NCBI GenBank assembly: GCA_014872785.1
Contig: WKFJ01000016.1
Span: 1-64,000, forward strand
Length of the DNA stretch: 64,000 nt
Origin: Alteromonadaceae bacterium
Lineage (GTDB): Bacteria; Pseudomonadota; Gammaproteobacteria; Enterobacterales; Alteromonadaceae
Direction: 5' to 3'
Part shown: piece after piece, positions 36,109 through 45,427 of the stretch
How positions within the stretch are numbered: the first letter of the stretch is position 1
Layout of the letters: every line of letters starts with the position of its first letter
Notes under the pieces: generated by a model
The model's database searches: none
What the model saw: the letters and a program-made list of their open reading frames with translations, nothing else
Told to the model about the DNA's origin: nothing
Program-made: the position numbers and the translations under genes

Positions 36109-37350
36109 TTATGCGCTGACAGCAATCTGATTGCGGCCGCTTTGCTTCGCTTTGTATAAGTGCTGATCAGCGAACTTAATCGTCTGTTCAATGTTGCCGT
36201 TGTACTGCTGACTCATTCCAATACTAACCGTGCATTTAAACGAATGGCCATTGTAATTAATAACATGTTCCGCAACATCATTGCGGAATGAGTCTAACCA
36301 CGAATAGGTCGTTTTAGGATCTACACCTGAAATAAACACACTGAACTCTTCACCACCAAAGCGGCTGATGTAGTATTGACTGAAGTGTTTAGAAATCAAA
36401 CTAGCCACTTCTTTGAGTGCATGATCGCCCACATCATGGCCATAGTTGTCATTAATTTCTTTGAAAAAATCGATGTCGATAAGTGCCATGGTCACCATTT
36501 TAGGTGCCATTTTTAAATTGGCATTAACTCGGTTAAAGAAATGCCGTCTGTTAGGTAATCCTGTTAGGTAATCCACATTGGCTGCGCGTCTGATCGCATC
36601 AATGTTTTCAACGTGTTCTATATTTTGAATAACGCGGCAGAAAAACTCTTCGTGACAATAAGGCTTGGCGATATAGTCATTAGCACCGCTTTTGATGAAA
36701 CGTGCAGACAATGCCGAACTACCTTTACCTGATACACCAATCACAGACAAATCTTCTTTACTAAAGGTATTGCGCAGTTCTGCCACCATTTCGATGCCTG
36801 TCATATTGGGCATATTTTCATCAGTGATGACCAGTTTAATGTTGCTGTGTTGGCGCAGCATGGTTAAACCTTCTTCCCCGTCCGCCGCTTCATAAGTGAT
36901 GAAGTTGTGACGGCGTAGTAATGAGGTCACCATCGAGCGGCTAAGACGAGAGTCGTCTACCACAAGGATGCCGATAGATTTATTTTTTTCGAGTCGGCTA
37001 AGTAAACGGCTCAAATAATCGTAAACTTGGGCATTTTCTTTGGGGATGTAATCAACGACATCTTTTGACAACACCTTGTCACGCGTTCTCTCGTCTAGGC
37101 GTCCTGTAATAACTACCGTAGGAATAAACGATTGTATCGAAAAGTCGATAGCCTCGCCGTCAGGTGCATCCGGTAGGTTATAATCGACAAGGGAACACAG
37201 ATATTCTTCCGGTGAAGAAGACGCAAAAATATGTTTAGCTTGCGTAAGATTGGCAGCAGCGACTGGCTCCAAACCGGCTTTAGAAACGAGGTGACTCAGC
37301 ACCTTCATGCTGGTTGGGCTGTCTTCAATGACAAGTACTTTGTGCTGCAT
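36109..37350 (-). CDS. Double-receiver GGDEF response regulator
   Basis: Cytosolic diguanylate cyclase of about 413 aa from ATG 37350; the frame opens at a TTG (37377). The first receiver (about 1-120) has VIEDSPTS, SLVDYNLPDAPDG and DYIPKE. The second (about 125-245) has VVDDSRLSRS, VITDENMPNMTG and ANDYIAKPY. Both keep the phosphoacceptor aspartate and the lysine. The GGDEF domain has DYLTGLPNRRHFF, IDIDFFKEIND and active-site RFGGEEF, but no RxxD inhibitory site before it. Phosphorylation by an unknown kinase probably drives dimerisation and c-di-GMP synthesis. It is a single gene. Confidence 0.93.
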   Translation of the reverse strand: MQHKVLVIEDSPTSMKVLSHLVSKAGLEPVAAANLTQAKHIFASSSPEEYLCSLVDYNLPDAPDGEAIDFSIQSFIPTVVITGRLDERTRDKVLSKDVVDYIPKENAQVYDYLSRLLSRLEKNKSIGILVVDDSRLSRSMVTSLLRRHNFITYEAADGEEGLTMLRQHSNIKLVITDENMPNMTGIEMVAELRNTFSKEDLSVIGVSGKGSSALSARFIKSGANDYIAKPYCHEEFFCRVIQNIEHVENIDAIRRAANVDYLTGLPNRRHFFNRVNANLKMAPKMVTMALIDIDFFKEINDNYGHDVGDHALKEVASLISKHFSQYYISRFGGEEFSVFISGVDPKTTYSWLDSFRNDVAEHVINYNGHSFKCTVSIGMSQQYNGNIEQTIKFADQHLYKAKQSGRNQIAVSA

Positions 37351-37419
37351 GTGTTCCGTGTGATTAATGTCTTCCAAGTAAATCTAGCAGAGTTTGGACT
37401 GATTTACATCGCTTTCACA

Positions 37420-39588
37420 TTAGACTTTAGTCAAACGCGCATAACTTAACATGAGGTGTTTGATGCCTACTTCTTCAAAGTTTACCTGTACGACTGCTTT
37501 ATCGCCTTGTCCGTCGATTTTTAAAATGACGCCTTCGTTGTACTTAGGGTGCAAAACGCGTTCACCTAGCTTATATCCTGTGTCATCGAATGATTCGTGA
37601 GACGTCACCGGGTTAAATCGATTACTTACCGGTCGCGCTACCGTATTACGCATGCGCACTTCGTGCAGTAACTCGCTCGGCATTTCTTTAATAAAGCGTG
37701 AAACCGAATGAAACTTATCTTGGCCATAAACACGACGCATTTCCGCGTATGACAAATATAGCTGCTGCATAGCACGCGTCATACCCACGTAGCACAATCG
37801 ACGTTCTTCCTCTAAGCGTCCCGGTTCTTCGTTTGACTGTTGACTTGGAAACATGCCCTCTTCTACTCCCGCTAGGAAAACGAGTGGAAATTCCAAGCCT
37901 TTGGCACTGTGAATTGTCATCATCTGTACAGCGTCTTGATGCACTTCTGCTTGAGTATCGCCAGCCTCTAGAGAGGCATGTGCTAAAAATGCAGATAATG
38001 GTGTCATATCATCAACATCTTCCGGTACTTCAAACTGCTTACAGGCCGAGACAAGCTCCTCCAAGTTTTCCACTCGTGCTCGGGCTTTCTCACCTTTCTC
38101 GGCTTGATACATGGCAAATAAGCCACTGGCATTGATAGCGCGGTCAGCTATTTTTTCAAGCGCCATTTGATGCACGTCTTCTTGTAGCTGCAAAATAAGT
38201 TCAACAAAGCTCTGCAAAGCTTTCGCAGCTCTGGCGGTAAATTGCTTATTGGTCAACATCTCATTGGTGGCCTGCCACAGTGAGATTTTTTGAATTTTCG
38301 CCGTCTCACGCACTTGTGACATGGTTTTTTCGCCGATGCCGCGCGCTGGCACATTAACCACGCGTTCAAAAGCGGCGTCATCAGCAGGATGATTGAGCAG
38401 TCGCAAATAGCTCAACGCATCTTTAATTTCTTGTCGCTCGAAAAAGCGCATGCCACCGTAGATACGATAGGGCATCGCTTCGTGCAATAGGGCTTCTTCT
38501 AAAATTCGAGACTGGGAGTTATTGCGGTACAAAATAGCGCAGTCGCGCAGTGCATTGCCATCATCTAACCAATTTTTGATTTTAGAGACTATAAATCGGG
38601 CTTCGTCAGTCTCGTTAAAACCGGCATACAGGTTGATAAGTTCACCTTCTCCCTGTTCTGTCCAAAGCTCTTTGCCCAGACGCCCTTGGTTGTTACCAAT
38701 TACCGCATTTGCTGCTTTTAGAATATTACCGGTAGAGCGGTAATTTTGTTCTAGTCGAATAGTGCGCGCTTCAGGATAATCGCGCAGAAAGTGGTTAATG
38801 TTTTCGATATTAGCGCCACGCCAACCATAAATAGATTGGTCATCGTCACCCACAATAATTGTATTGTTGTGCTCATCGCTGAGCATGCGCAGCCAGGCGT
38901 ACTGGATATTGTTAGTATCTTGAAATTCGTCGACAAGAATAGCGCGAAAGCGCCTGCGATAATGCGCTAATACTTGCGGTTGCTTTAACCACAACTCGTG
39001 CGCCCGCAGCAATAACTCGGCAAAATCGACAAGGCCAGCGCGATCGCAAGTCTCTTGATAAACCTGATAAATATCGCGCATTTTCTCTTGGCTAAAGTCG
39101 TCACGAACATCAATGTGCTCAGCTCTTAAGCCTTCATCTTTGTTGCCGTTTATAAACCACTGAACCTGCTTAGGGCTCCAGTTCTTCTCATCTAAATTCA
39201 TTGATTTCAATACTCGGCGAATCAATCGATATTGATCGTCCGAATCAAGAATTTGAAAATTCTGAGGTAGATTTGCTTCTTGATAGTGGGAGCGCAACAA
39301 CCTATGCGCAATGCCGTGAAATGTGCCCAGCCACATCGAATGCAACGAGCGCTGCATTAAAGACTCAACTCGCTGGCGCATTTCGCTGGCGGCTTTATTG
39401 GTAAAAGTCACAGCCAAAATGCTATGAGGGGAAATACCTTCAACCTGCATTAGCCAGGCGATACGATGTACCAAAACGCGTGTTTTACCACTACCGGCAC
39501 CTGCGAGCACCAACATATCAGAATTTGGTGCCGTTATAGCTTCTCGCTGTTTATCGTTTAGATTTTCTAATAGAAAAGATACATCCAT
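37420..39588 (-). CDS. uvrD: DNA helicase II UvrD
   Basis: 3'-5' superfamily 1 helicase for nucleotide-excision and mismatch repair, 722 aa (E. coli 720). It begins with the family's LNDKQREAITAP, followed by Walker A LAGAGSGKTRVL, VTFTNKAASEMR, the DEFQDTN motif II, GDDDQSIYGWRGA, LEQNYRS and TIHSAKGLEFPLVFLAGVEEGMFP (last motif at about 555-580). The C-terminal RVLHPKYNEGVILKI is the Tudor-like domain typical of UvrD. The promoter region contains a weak LexA-like site (39645). Confidence 0.97.
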   Translation of the reverse strand: MDVSFLLENLNDKQREAITAPNSDMLVLAGAGSGKTRVLVHRIAWLMQVEGISPHSILAVTFTNKAASEMRQRVESLMQRSLHSMWLGTFHGIAHRLLRSHYQEANLPQNFQILDSDDQYRLIRRVLKSMNLDEKNWSPKQVQWFINGNKDEGLRAEHIDVRDDFSQEKMRDIYQVYQETCDRAGLVDFAELLLRAHELWLKQPQVLAHYRRRFRAILVDEFQDTNNIQYAWLRMLSDEHNNTIIVGDDDQSIYGWRGANIENINHFLRDYPEARTIRLEQNYRSTGNILKAANAVIGNNQGRLGKELWTEQGEGELINLYAGFNETDEARFIVSKIKNWLDDGNALRDCAILYRNNSQSRILEEALLHEAMPYRIYGGMRFFERQEIKDALSYLRLLNHPADDAAFERVVNVPARGIGEKTMSQVRETAKIQKISLWQATNEMLTNKQFTARAAKALQSFVELILQLQEDVHQMALEKIADRAINASGLFAMYQAEKGEKARARVENLEELVSACKQFEVPEDVDDMTPLSAFLAHASLEAGDTQAEVHQDAVQMMTIHSAKGLEFPLVFLAGVEEGMFPSQQSNEEPGRLEEERRLCYVGMTRAMQQLYLSYAEMRRVYGQDKFHSVSRFIKEMPSELLHEVRMRNTVARPVSNRFNPVTSHESFDDTGYKLGERVLHPKYNEGVILKIDGQGDKAVVQVNFEEVGIKHLMLSYARLTKV

Positions 39589-39644
39589 GGAGTTCAGTTA
39601 TTGCTCACGGAAATTAACGCTTCTGTCTAGTATAACGGGTGATA

Positions 39645-39660
39645 CTGGATATTTGTACAC
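39645..39660 (-). promoter_or_regulatory. Weak LexA-like site upstream of uvrD
   Basis: CTGGATATTTGTACAC differs from the CTGT-N8-ACAG consensus at one base in each half-site and lies about 57-72 bp before the uvrD start. uvrD is SOS-controlled in E. coli, which makes this worth noting, but the match is imperfect. Confidence 0.3.
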
Positions 39661-39693
39661 CTTTTCGTGAGATGTATATGACAAGGCTCACAT

Positions 39694-40608
39694 TCAAACT
39701 AGGGTGTTATCTGCCTCAACCATGCGTTTTGATTGCTTGGACTCAAATCGAGTGTGCAACATCATAGGCAAAATAATAAGCGCAATTCCCATTGCCAAAG
39801 CAAAGTCGAGCTTTTCATCAAACCACAACCAGCCAAGTGCAGCGGCAAACAGTAACCCCGAATATTCAGCAATAGTAATGGCACCCGCTTCCGCGTTGCG
39901 ATAGGCAAGTACACTACAGAGTTGGTATCCCGCCAAGCACAAGGTACTGCCTACAACCAAATACAGCAAAGACCAAGAAGCTTCTTGCCACTGCCAAATA
40001 GACGCGGCAGCCAAAATTGGGAGCGACATAACACATCCCCAAAACATCACGGACGTATTGCTCACTTCTTTATCTACGAAACGCACTGTCAGGTTGTAAA
40101 ACGCTATACAGATAGCGGCCACAAATGCCGCAACTGCACCCAAACCAAAGCCCTCTGGACGCAATGCTACAACAACACCAATAAAACAAGACACTACACA
40201 AATAATGCGGTGGGTTTTGAGCTGCTCTGCCAACCAAATTCTTGCGAACAACATGGTTAATACAGGCGCGGCGTAAAATACGACATTAGCCGCTGCCAAA
40301 GTCATTGTTGTTAATGCCAAAACCACGCAACCGCCGCCAATACAGGTTAATACACCGCGGAACACATGCACTTTTGTGTTGGTTAATCGGCGTTTTTCCT
40401 GTGGTTGCAGAAAGAAAAAAGGGGCAATCAACAAAAACAGAGTCGCTTGTCGCAAAAATAGGTATTGATAAACACCGCTTGAGCTACTGAATATTTTGAC
40501 AAAAACGTCCGCTCCGGTAGCCAACAGATTGCCAAATATCAATAGTGACAATGCCACCAGCAACGCCGATGCAAACCCCGTTTGTAGTGATTTACTGGGC
40601 ATTGCCAC
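39694..40608 (-). CDS. EamA/DMT family transporter
   Basis: Inner-membrane permease of 304 aa with ten predicted helices in two EamA halves (about 15-150 and 160-290). The typical end-of-helix patterns ANVVFYAAPVLTMLFARIWLAEQL and AITIAEYSGLLFAAALGWLWFDEKL are both visible. Substrate is unknown. The gene overlaps the upstream acetyltransferase gene by 17 bp, so the two are co-transcribed. Confidence 0.9.
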   Translation of the reverse strand: MAMPSKSLQTGFASALLVALSLLIFGNLLATGADVFVKIFSSSSGVYQYLFLRQATLFLLIAPFFFLQPQEKRRLTNTKVHVFRGVLTCIGGGCVVLALTTMTLAAANVVFYAAPVLTMLFARIWLAEQLKTHRIICVVSCFIGVVVALRPEGFGLGAVAAFVAAICIAFYNLTVRFVDKEVSNTSVMFWGCVMSLPILAAASIWQWQEASWSLLYLVVGSTLCLAGYQLCSVLAYRNAEAGAITIAEYSGLLFAAALGWLWFDEKLDFALAMGIALIILPMMLHTRFESKQSKRMVEADNTLV

Positions 40609-41053
40609 CCCGAATCATTCCGATGTGTTCAATGCCATCTTCGAGGTAGATTTCGGTGGCCACCACAAATCCGTGACTGTTATAAAACGCCTGCAGGTGT
40701 GCCTGTGCGCTTATTTTGATGTCGACGTCTGGCCAATGCTTTTCACACAATGCAATCGAACCGGCAACGATCTTGTGACCTAAGCCCTTACCCCGATATG
40801 CCATCGGATTTAATATTCTGCCGATACTGGAATAATTATCGTAGGAAGTACCTGGTGCTAAAACCCGGGCATAGGCGGCTATCTGGTTGTCATCCCACAA
40901 AATGACATGCTGTGTTTCTGGATGCTTATCTAAACCATCAGCATCCTGGTAATAACAGGCTTGCTCAACAACAAAAACTTCCATTCTCAACTGTAAGATC
41001 TGGTACAACAAATCGGTGGTAAGTTCTGAAAATGTGAGTGATTGCAACGTCAT
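40592..41053 (-). CDS. GNAT acetyltransferase, ElaA-like
   Basis: Acetyl-CoA-dependent N-acetyltransferase of about 153 aa. ATG 41053 is chosen because GAGGT lies 6 nt upstream; the frame opens at a TTG 12 bp earlier. The ElaA signature is clear: LYQILQLRMEVFVVEQACYYQDADGLDKHPET (about 15-46), then RVLAPGTSYDNYSSIGRILN and the acetyl-CoA loop YRGKGLGHKIV. Substrate is unknown. It leads a two-gene operon with the DMT transporter, which may export a related compound. Confidence 0.9.
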   Translation of the reverse strand: MTLQSLTFSELTTDLLYQILQLRMEVFVVEQACYYQDADGLDKHPETQHVILWDDNQIAAYARVLAPGTSYDNYSSIGRILNPMAYRGKGLGHKIVAGSIALCEKHWPDVDIKISAQAHLQAFYNSHGFVVATEIYLEDGIEHIGMIRGGNAQ

Positions 41054-41171
41054 TGAGTACCTCAAACTAAAATGAAAATGAATTGCTGGGCATAGTGCCT
41101 GAAGAAAGTATGTGGGTAATTAACAAATGTTAATTCTGTTGTTTTTATTTGAAATAAAGGCCTTGAACAAA

Positions 41172-41777
41172 TTACTTCGAGAGTCTTTTTTTGATTCTAC
41201 TTAAACTTATTGGCGTTATTCCTAAGTAAGATGCAATGATCGTTTGTGGGATTTTAGCCACTAACTCCGGATACTCTTGGTAAAAGTGCAAAACCCTCTG
41301 TTCAGGTGTTTTAAGTAGCAAAAACTCTTCTTTAATTTCCTTGTACATAAAGTACTTGGCTACCACAGTATTGTGGAATCGCTGCCAATCAGCAAATGAA
41401 TCCAACAGTTGTTGGTAGGCTTTTACCGGCATCGCAAGCAAAGTTGACGGTTCCAAGCTTTTAACTGAGTAGGCAAAGGGCACACCAGACAACAAGCTTC
41501 TGAAGCCGAAAATTAAATCCTGCTCCCAATACACTTCTTTGCAAAACACCTTGCCATCTACCGTTTCAAAATAGCCATATAAAGTACCATTTACTAAGAA
41601 ATACAGGGTGTCTTGTTGATCACCAGCACGCCATAGTTGCTCAGCATCATGCATTTCAAGCAACTTAACATGTTGCGCGGCAGCCCCAATCATTTCTTGC
41701 GCCAGGTCAAAGTGCTGTGCCACACAATGACTTAGAATCAAGACTCTTTTTTCCAATGAGGTTTCAACGAAATCCAT
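41172..41777 (-). CDS. Crp/Fnr family transcriptional regulator
   Basis: Regulator of 201 aa. The N-terminal cyclic-nucleotide-binding fold (about 25-140) has EQLWRAGDQQDTLYFLVNGTLYG, but the phosphate-binding RxxE/SA cassette of true cAMP binders is not evident, so cAMP binding is doubtful. There is no cysteine cluster for an Fe-S centre. The C-terminal helix-turn-helix is short: PQTIIASYLGITPISLSRIKKRL. It resembles small YeiL/FtrB-like members. It stands alone; targets are unknown. Confidence 0.88.
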   Translation of the reverse strand: MDFVETSLEKRVLILSHCVAQHFDLAQEMIGAAAQHVKLLEMHDAEQLWRAGDQQDTLYFLVNGTLYGYFETVDGKVFCKEVYWEQDLIFGFRSLLSGVPFAYSVKSLEPSTLLAMPVKAYQQLLDSFADWQRFHNTVVAKYFMYKEIKEEFLLLKTPEQRVLHFYQEYPELVAKIPQTIIASYLGITPISLSRIKKRLSK

Positions 41778-41927
41778 TTAAGGCACCTAAAATCATGCAA
41801 ACATAAACCCAGTAATACAAAACCACACGCAACCCAACCTCAATTACACGACCTGTTGCGACAAATTATTGTACCTAATCAGATGTACATTCTATATTTA
41901 ACACTACCCAAATTGCTGAAGTAAATC

Positions 41928-43034
41928 ATGAAAATTCTATCTATCGACGATAACCTGGAAAATCGATTCATCATTGAAACTGGCTTGAAAGACGACTTTG
42001 ACGTAGTTTCAGATGACGGTAGCACGGACATTATGGAATTAATGGCAGCACATGCGCCAGATATTGTGCTGGTAGATATCGTGCTTGAAAACAAAACCGG
42101 CTATGAACTGGTTGAGCAATTGCGCAGTGATATGGAATATGAGGACGTATACGTCATCTTCGTGTCCTCATTAAACGACAGCGACGACAAACTAAAAGCG
42201 TACGCAGCAGGTGGACAAGACTACATTTGCAAACCGGTAGATTTAGCAGAGTTATCCTTAAAACTCAAACACGTTTTGCAAGGGATGGCAGAGAAGAAAC
42301 AACTGAAAGAACAATTCAGTGCAGCCTCAACTGCCGCTTTTACTTCCATGCAACAAGCCAGCGAACTCGGGCAACTCGTTAACTTTCTTACAGAATCGCT
42401 TAACATCGATGCCATGGACAAGTTGTATGAAAGCGTCAAACAGTACTTTCAAGGGTACGGCCTAAATTGCGCCATGGAGTTTAGGGTAGACGACCATTTC
42501 TATCACTTTTCTCCCCAAATTCTAACGACCCTCGAGTTTGAGATCCTTGAACTGGGTAGAGATGCGAAGCGAATCGTCCCGTTCGGCGACAATGTCTTAT
42601 TCAATTCCACCTGGTGTTCACTGCTGGTCAAAAGACTCCCGCAGGAAGAAGAACTATTAGGACGCTTACGTGATAATTTCGCCATTATGCTGTCTATTTT
42701 AGACAGCCGCCTAATGTTCATCGACAGTGAGATTCGGCGCCAGCAAGAACGTAATAAGGCCGTGCGCGACTTAGAAACTAGACTCACATCTGATTTTAAA
42801 GAAATAAAAAACCTGTGTTTGGATCAAGAGAAAAAAGTGCAAGACATGTCTAATCGCATAGTTGAAACACTGAATTTGAAAGTGATCACATTAGGCTTAG
42901 ATGAGGAGCAAGAATCCGACATTGTGCACTTAATTGATGACACGAAGGAGCTGACCGAAGATGCTATAGGCCTATCGCCAGTCATTGAAGACAAACTCGT
43001 TCAAATTAATAATCTGCTGAAAAATATCAATTAA
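41928..43034 (+). CDS. Response regulator with a novel C-terminal helical domain
   Basis: Protein of 368 aa. The receiver domain (about 1-120) has LSIDDN, phosphoacceptor in IVLVDIVLENKTG, VSSLND and YICKPVDL. After a linker with STAAFTSMQQASELGQLVNF, a region of about 130 residues (GAF-like in strand/helix order) and a C-terminal coiled coil follow. No DNA-binding or enzyme motif was found. The same layout, including a STAMSAMTASSEMG linker, occurs in the gene at 63092, so the two are paralogues. Output probably works by protein contact. A strong terminator follows at 43033. Confidence 0.85.
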   Translation: MKILSIDDNLENRFIIETGLKDDFDVVSDDGSTDIMELMAAHAPDIVLVDIVLENKTGYELVEQLRSDMEYEDVYVIFVSSLNDSDDKLKAYAAGGQDYICKPVDLAELSLKLKHVLQGMAEKKQLKEQFSAASTAAFTSMQQASELGQLVNFLTESLNIDAMDKLYESVKQYFQGYGLNCAMEFRVDDHFYHFSPQILTTLEFEILELGRDAKRIVPFGDNVLFNSTWCSLLVKRLPQEEELLGRLRDNFAIMLSILDSRLMFIDSEIRRQQERNKAVRDLETRLTSDFKEIKNLCLDQEKKVQDMSNRIVETLNLKVITLGLDEEQESDIVHLIDDTKELTEDAIGLSPVIEDKLVQINNLLKNIN

Positions 43035-43059
43035 AAAGGAAGGCCAAGCCTTCCTTTTT
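43033..43059. terminator. Bidirectional intrinsic terminator
   Basis: The perfect 12-bp stem AAAAAGGAAGGC/GCCTTCCTTTTT with loop CAA sits between the convergent response regulator and glycosyltransferase genes. A-run and T-run on either side allow termination from both directions. Confidence 0.95.
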
Positions 43060-43074
43060 AATATTAATCCGCCT

Positions 43075-44148
43075 TTAAGCTTGCAGCAATTTAAGTTTTT
43101 GCTGAACCTTTTCAGGAAAATTTACCTGTTGCCAAAGCTGTTCACATACGCTTTTGGTGTCTTGCCAATTGCGCGCGACTAACCAATCGATAAGGCAACT
43201 AGGATCATCAGGAAACGTAACCGCTTCGCCCGGAGTATGTTCTATCCATTTTTCCAACGCCTCAACATCGAGCTTCATCATTACTTGGCACAAATCCAGT
43301 GCAAGTAACGTTTTGGCATTTGACAGTTGTTCGAATTGTCCATGCAGTGGCTTAATTAACAGCTTTTTACCTAGTTGTAAGCACTCACTGGACAACTCAA
43401 ACCCACAGTTGGCTATCACGCCGCCACAGCCGTGCAAAGCGTTGTGAAAACCCACCTTACTGGTTTTGCGCCACTTGATGTGTCCCTGCTCATGATCGCT
43501 CTCAATATCAGGGTGATAACAGATGAAATTGTGTTCACTCAAACTTTCCAAGAGCGTTGTAATGTCCTGAATACTTTCAAACGGCAGGTACACCAAAAAA
43601 TAACTGCCTGTGTTGGCATTCTCAGCTCGGTCTTCTATGAACGGTGGCATGATGCTGTGGCCGAAGTGATACCAATGCACGCCCATTTTTATATCCGTAG
43701 GGGCGAAGAACTTCATAATAATTTTATCAGTTAGCCCTTGGCCTGCCTTGGGCACGTCTTGCGAAAACGCCGCTTGGTGACTAATAGAAATAGAAGGAAG
43801 CTTTTGCTGTTTCGCCGCCCATGCAGTAACTGGTTCGAAATCATTTAACAACAAGTCGTAGCCACTTAAGTCCAAGCTGCGAATGTCTTTGATTAGCTGG
43901 ATGGGTCTGGCTTGCAGAACAGTTTTAACCTGGCTGATAGAACCCTCAGAATGCACAAAAGTCAGGCCATTTCGCGTCTGATAATCGCCGAACACTTCCA
44001 TATCAAAATACTTTTCTGGAGGTCTTCCACTAAACAGATAATCAACTTGAATATCGCTTCTTTCAGTGAACGCTTTAGCCATTGCTCTGGCACGCGTAAT
44101 ATGTCCATTGCCGGTGCCTTGGACACCGTACATAATTCGTAAAGTCAT
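43075..44148 (-). CDS. Glycosyltransferase family protein (MJ1255/UGT-like)
   Basis: GT-B fold protein of 357 aa. The N-terminus RIMYGVQGTGNGHITRARAMAKAF is the family signature of MJ1255/VC2487-like proteins, with the GNGH loop typical of nucleotide-sugar-using MurG/UGT relatives. The C-terminal half has GCGGVIANCGFELSSECLQLGKKLLIKPLHGQFEQL (about 255-290), like the UDP-sugar-binding GGxxS/E region. Acceptor and donor are unknown. It lies 8 bp after a PAP2 phosphatase gene, so a lipid-linked or envelope glycan role is plausible. Confidence 0.85.
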   Translation of the reverse strand: MTLRIMYGVQGTGNGHITRARAMAKAFTERSDIQVDYLFSGRPPEKYFDMEVFGDYQTRNGLTFVHSEGSISQVKTVLQARPIQLIKDIRSLDLSGYDLLLNDFEPVTAWAAKQQKLPSISISHQAAFSQDVPKAGQGLTDKIIMKFFAPTDIKMGVHWYHFGHSIMPPFIEDRAENANTGSYFLVYLPFESIQDITTLLESLSEHNFICYHPDIESDHEQGHIKWRKTSKVGFHNALHGCGGVIANCGFELSSECLQLGKKLLIKPLHGQFEQLSNAKTLLALDLCQVMMKLDVEALEKWIEHTPGEAVTFPDDPSCLIDWLVARNWQDTKSVCEQLWQQVNFPEKVQQKLKLLQA

Positions 44149-44156
44149 TTTTTAAT

Positions 44157-44669
44157 CTAGGCTAATATGTTGATGCTGATTATCGAAATCGTGAATCCAA
44201 GTGTGGCACCGGCCAAGATATCACCAGGGTAATGTACACCCAGCAAAATTCTAGATAGTGCAATCATGGATGCCCACGCGTAGGCAACGACGGCGACAGC
44301 GGGATAAAAGTGCGCAAGTAAGGTCGCCATCAAAAACGCTGCGGCAGAGTGCCCTGATGGCAGGCTAAATTTGTCTGATGGTTTTACATGTGCTCTGAAG
44401 TTTGTAAACAGGTCGCAAGGGCGTTCTCTTTTAAACAACTTTTTGAGCAACACATACAAGGGTAATTCCATCGCGTAGGCCAACAAGCCGGTATAGAGAA
44501 ACAGAGCGCCGTGAGCCGGTTCAAATGCCCACAAGATGATACCAAGCGCAAGGTATACCTGACCGTCACCCGTTTTCGAAATCAAACGAATGAGTCCGCT
44601 GTCTTTCTCGTTGGTCTTGTTAAACAACCAATGAAAAAGTTGTGTATCTACACGAGTTAACAAGTTCAT
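44157..44669 (-). CDS. PAP2-family phosphatase
   Basis: Membrane phosphatase of 170 aa. The three PAP2 motifs are present: KRERPCD (C1), SLPSGHSAA (C2) and SRILLGVHYPGDILAGA (C3), with the catalytic histidines in the last two. Hydrophobic helices lie between them. Substrates could be undecaprenyl pyrophosphate or phosphatidyl phosphates. It is co-transcribed with the glycosyltransferase gene. Confidence 0.92.
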   Translation of the reverse strand: MNLLTRVDTQLFHWLFNKTNEKDSGLIRLISKTGDGQVYLALGIILWAFEPAHGALFLYTGLLAYAMELPLYVLLKKLFKRERPCDLFTNFRAHVKPSDKFSLPSGHSAAAFLMATLLAHFYPAVAVVAYAWASMIALSRILLGVHYPGDILAGATLGFTISIISINILA

Positions 44670-44905
44670 TTTGGTTCAATCTTGTCCCAGACATACTTTC
44701 TTACAGGTTGGATGTTAAGAGTGATTTATGAACAACGAGTGACACTAATACGAAAGCTTTGTGACAGTTTTTTTCACGTTTAGTGACAAAAAATACGGTC
44801 TTTATAGGCCAAAATATAATCACCAAAATTGTACTGATTAGAATTGAGTTTATACTCGGGCTTAGTTACTCTTTAGTGAAGCGTTTAGCAGAAAGCGAGA
44901 AATAC

Positions 44906-45391
44906 ATGGAATATAACACCTCAGAGTTGTGCGATATTTTTGCAGACAGCATTGATGTTCTTGAACCAATGTTTGTGTCTTATGGTGGCTTGCGTTCCTA
45001 CGGTGGTGAAGTCAGAACCATCAAGTGTTTTGAAGATAAAGGCTTAATCGACAAAGTACTCGCTCAACCTGGAGCGGGCAGAGTGTTAGTTATCGATGGC
45101 GGTGGATCAGCGAGACGCGCCTTACTTGATGCAAACAATGTGCAAATGGCACTCGATAACGAATGGGAAGGTATTATCTGTTACGGCAGTGTACGCGACG
45201 TAGACATACTCGAAGACCTCGATATTGGTGTGCATGCCGTTGCTGCTATCCCGGTAGGTGCTGACTCGGATGACATAGGCGATTCTGATATCGCCGTTAA
45301 TTTTGCAGGCGTTACCTTTTTACCTGAAGATCACGTCTATGCCGATAGCACTGGCATTGTACTTTCGCCTGACCCACTGGATATCGAATAG
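44906..45391 (+). CDS. rraA: Regulator of RNase E activity RraA
   Basis: Protein of 161 aa that binds RNase E and inhibits mRNA decay in E. coli. The sequence follows RraA from end to end: [21 protein letters not shown], GGxx[59 protein letters not shown] and SPDPLDIE. The frame is open from 44783, but ATG 44906 matches the family start, with GCGAG about 7 nt upstream. Related proteins are aldolases, but RraA itself lacks that activity. Confidence 0.96.
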   Translation: MEYNTSELCDIFADSIDVLEPMFVSYGGLRSYGGEVRTIKCFEDKGLIDKVLAQPGAGRVLVIDGGGSARRALLDANNVQMALDNEWEGIICYGSVRDVDILEDLDIGVHAVAAIPVGADSDDIGDSDIAVNFAGVTFLPEDHVYADSTGIVLSPDPLDIE

Positions 45392-45427
45392 TCAATTATT
45401 CCCGCTTTAAAAATAGGCATACTGCAG

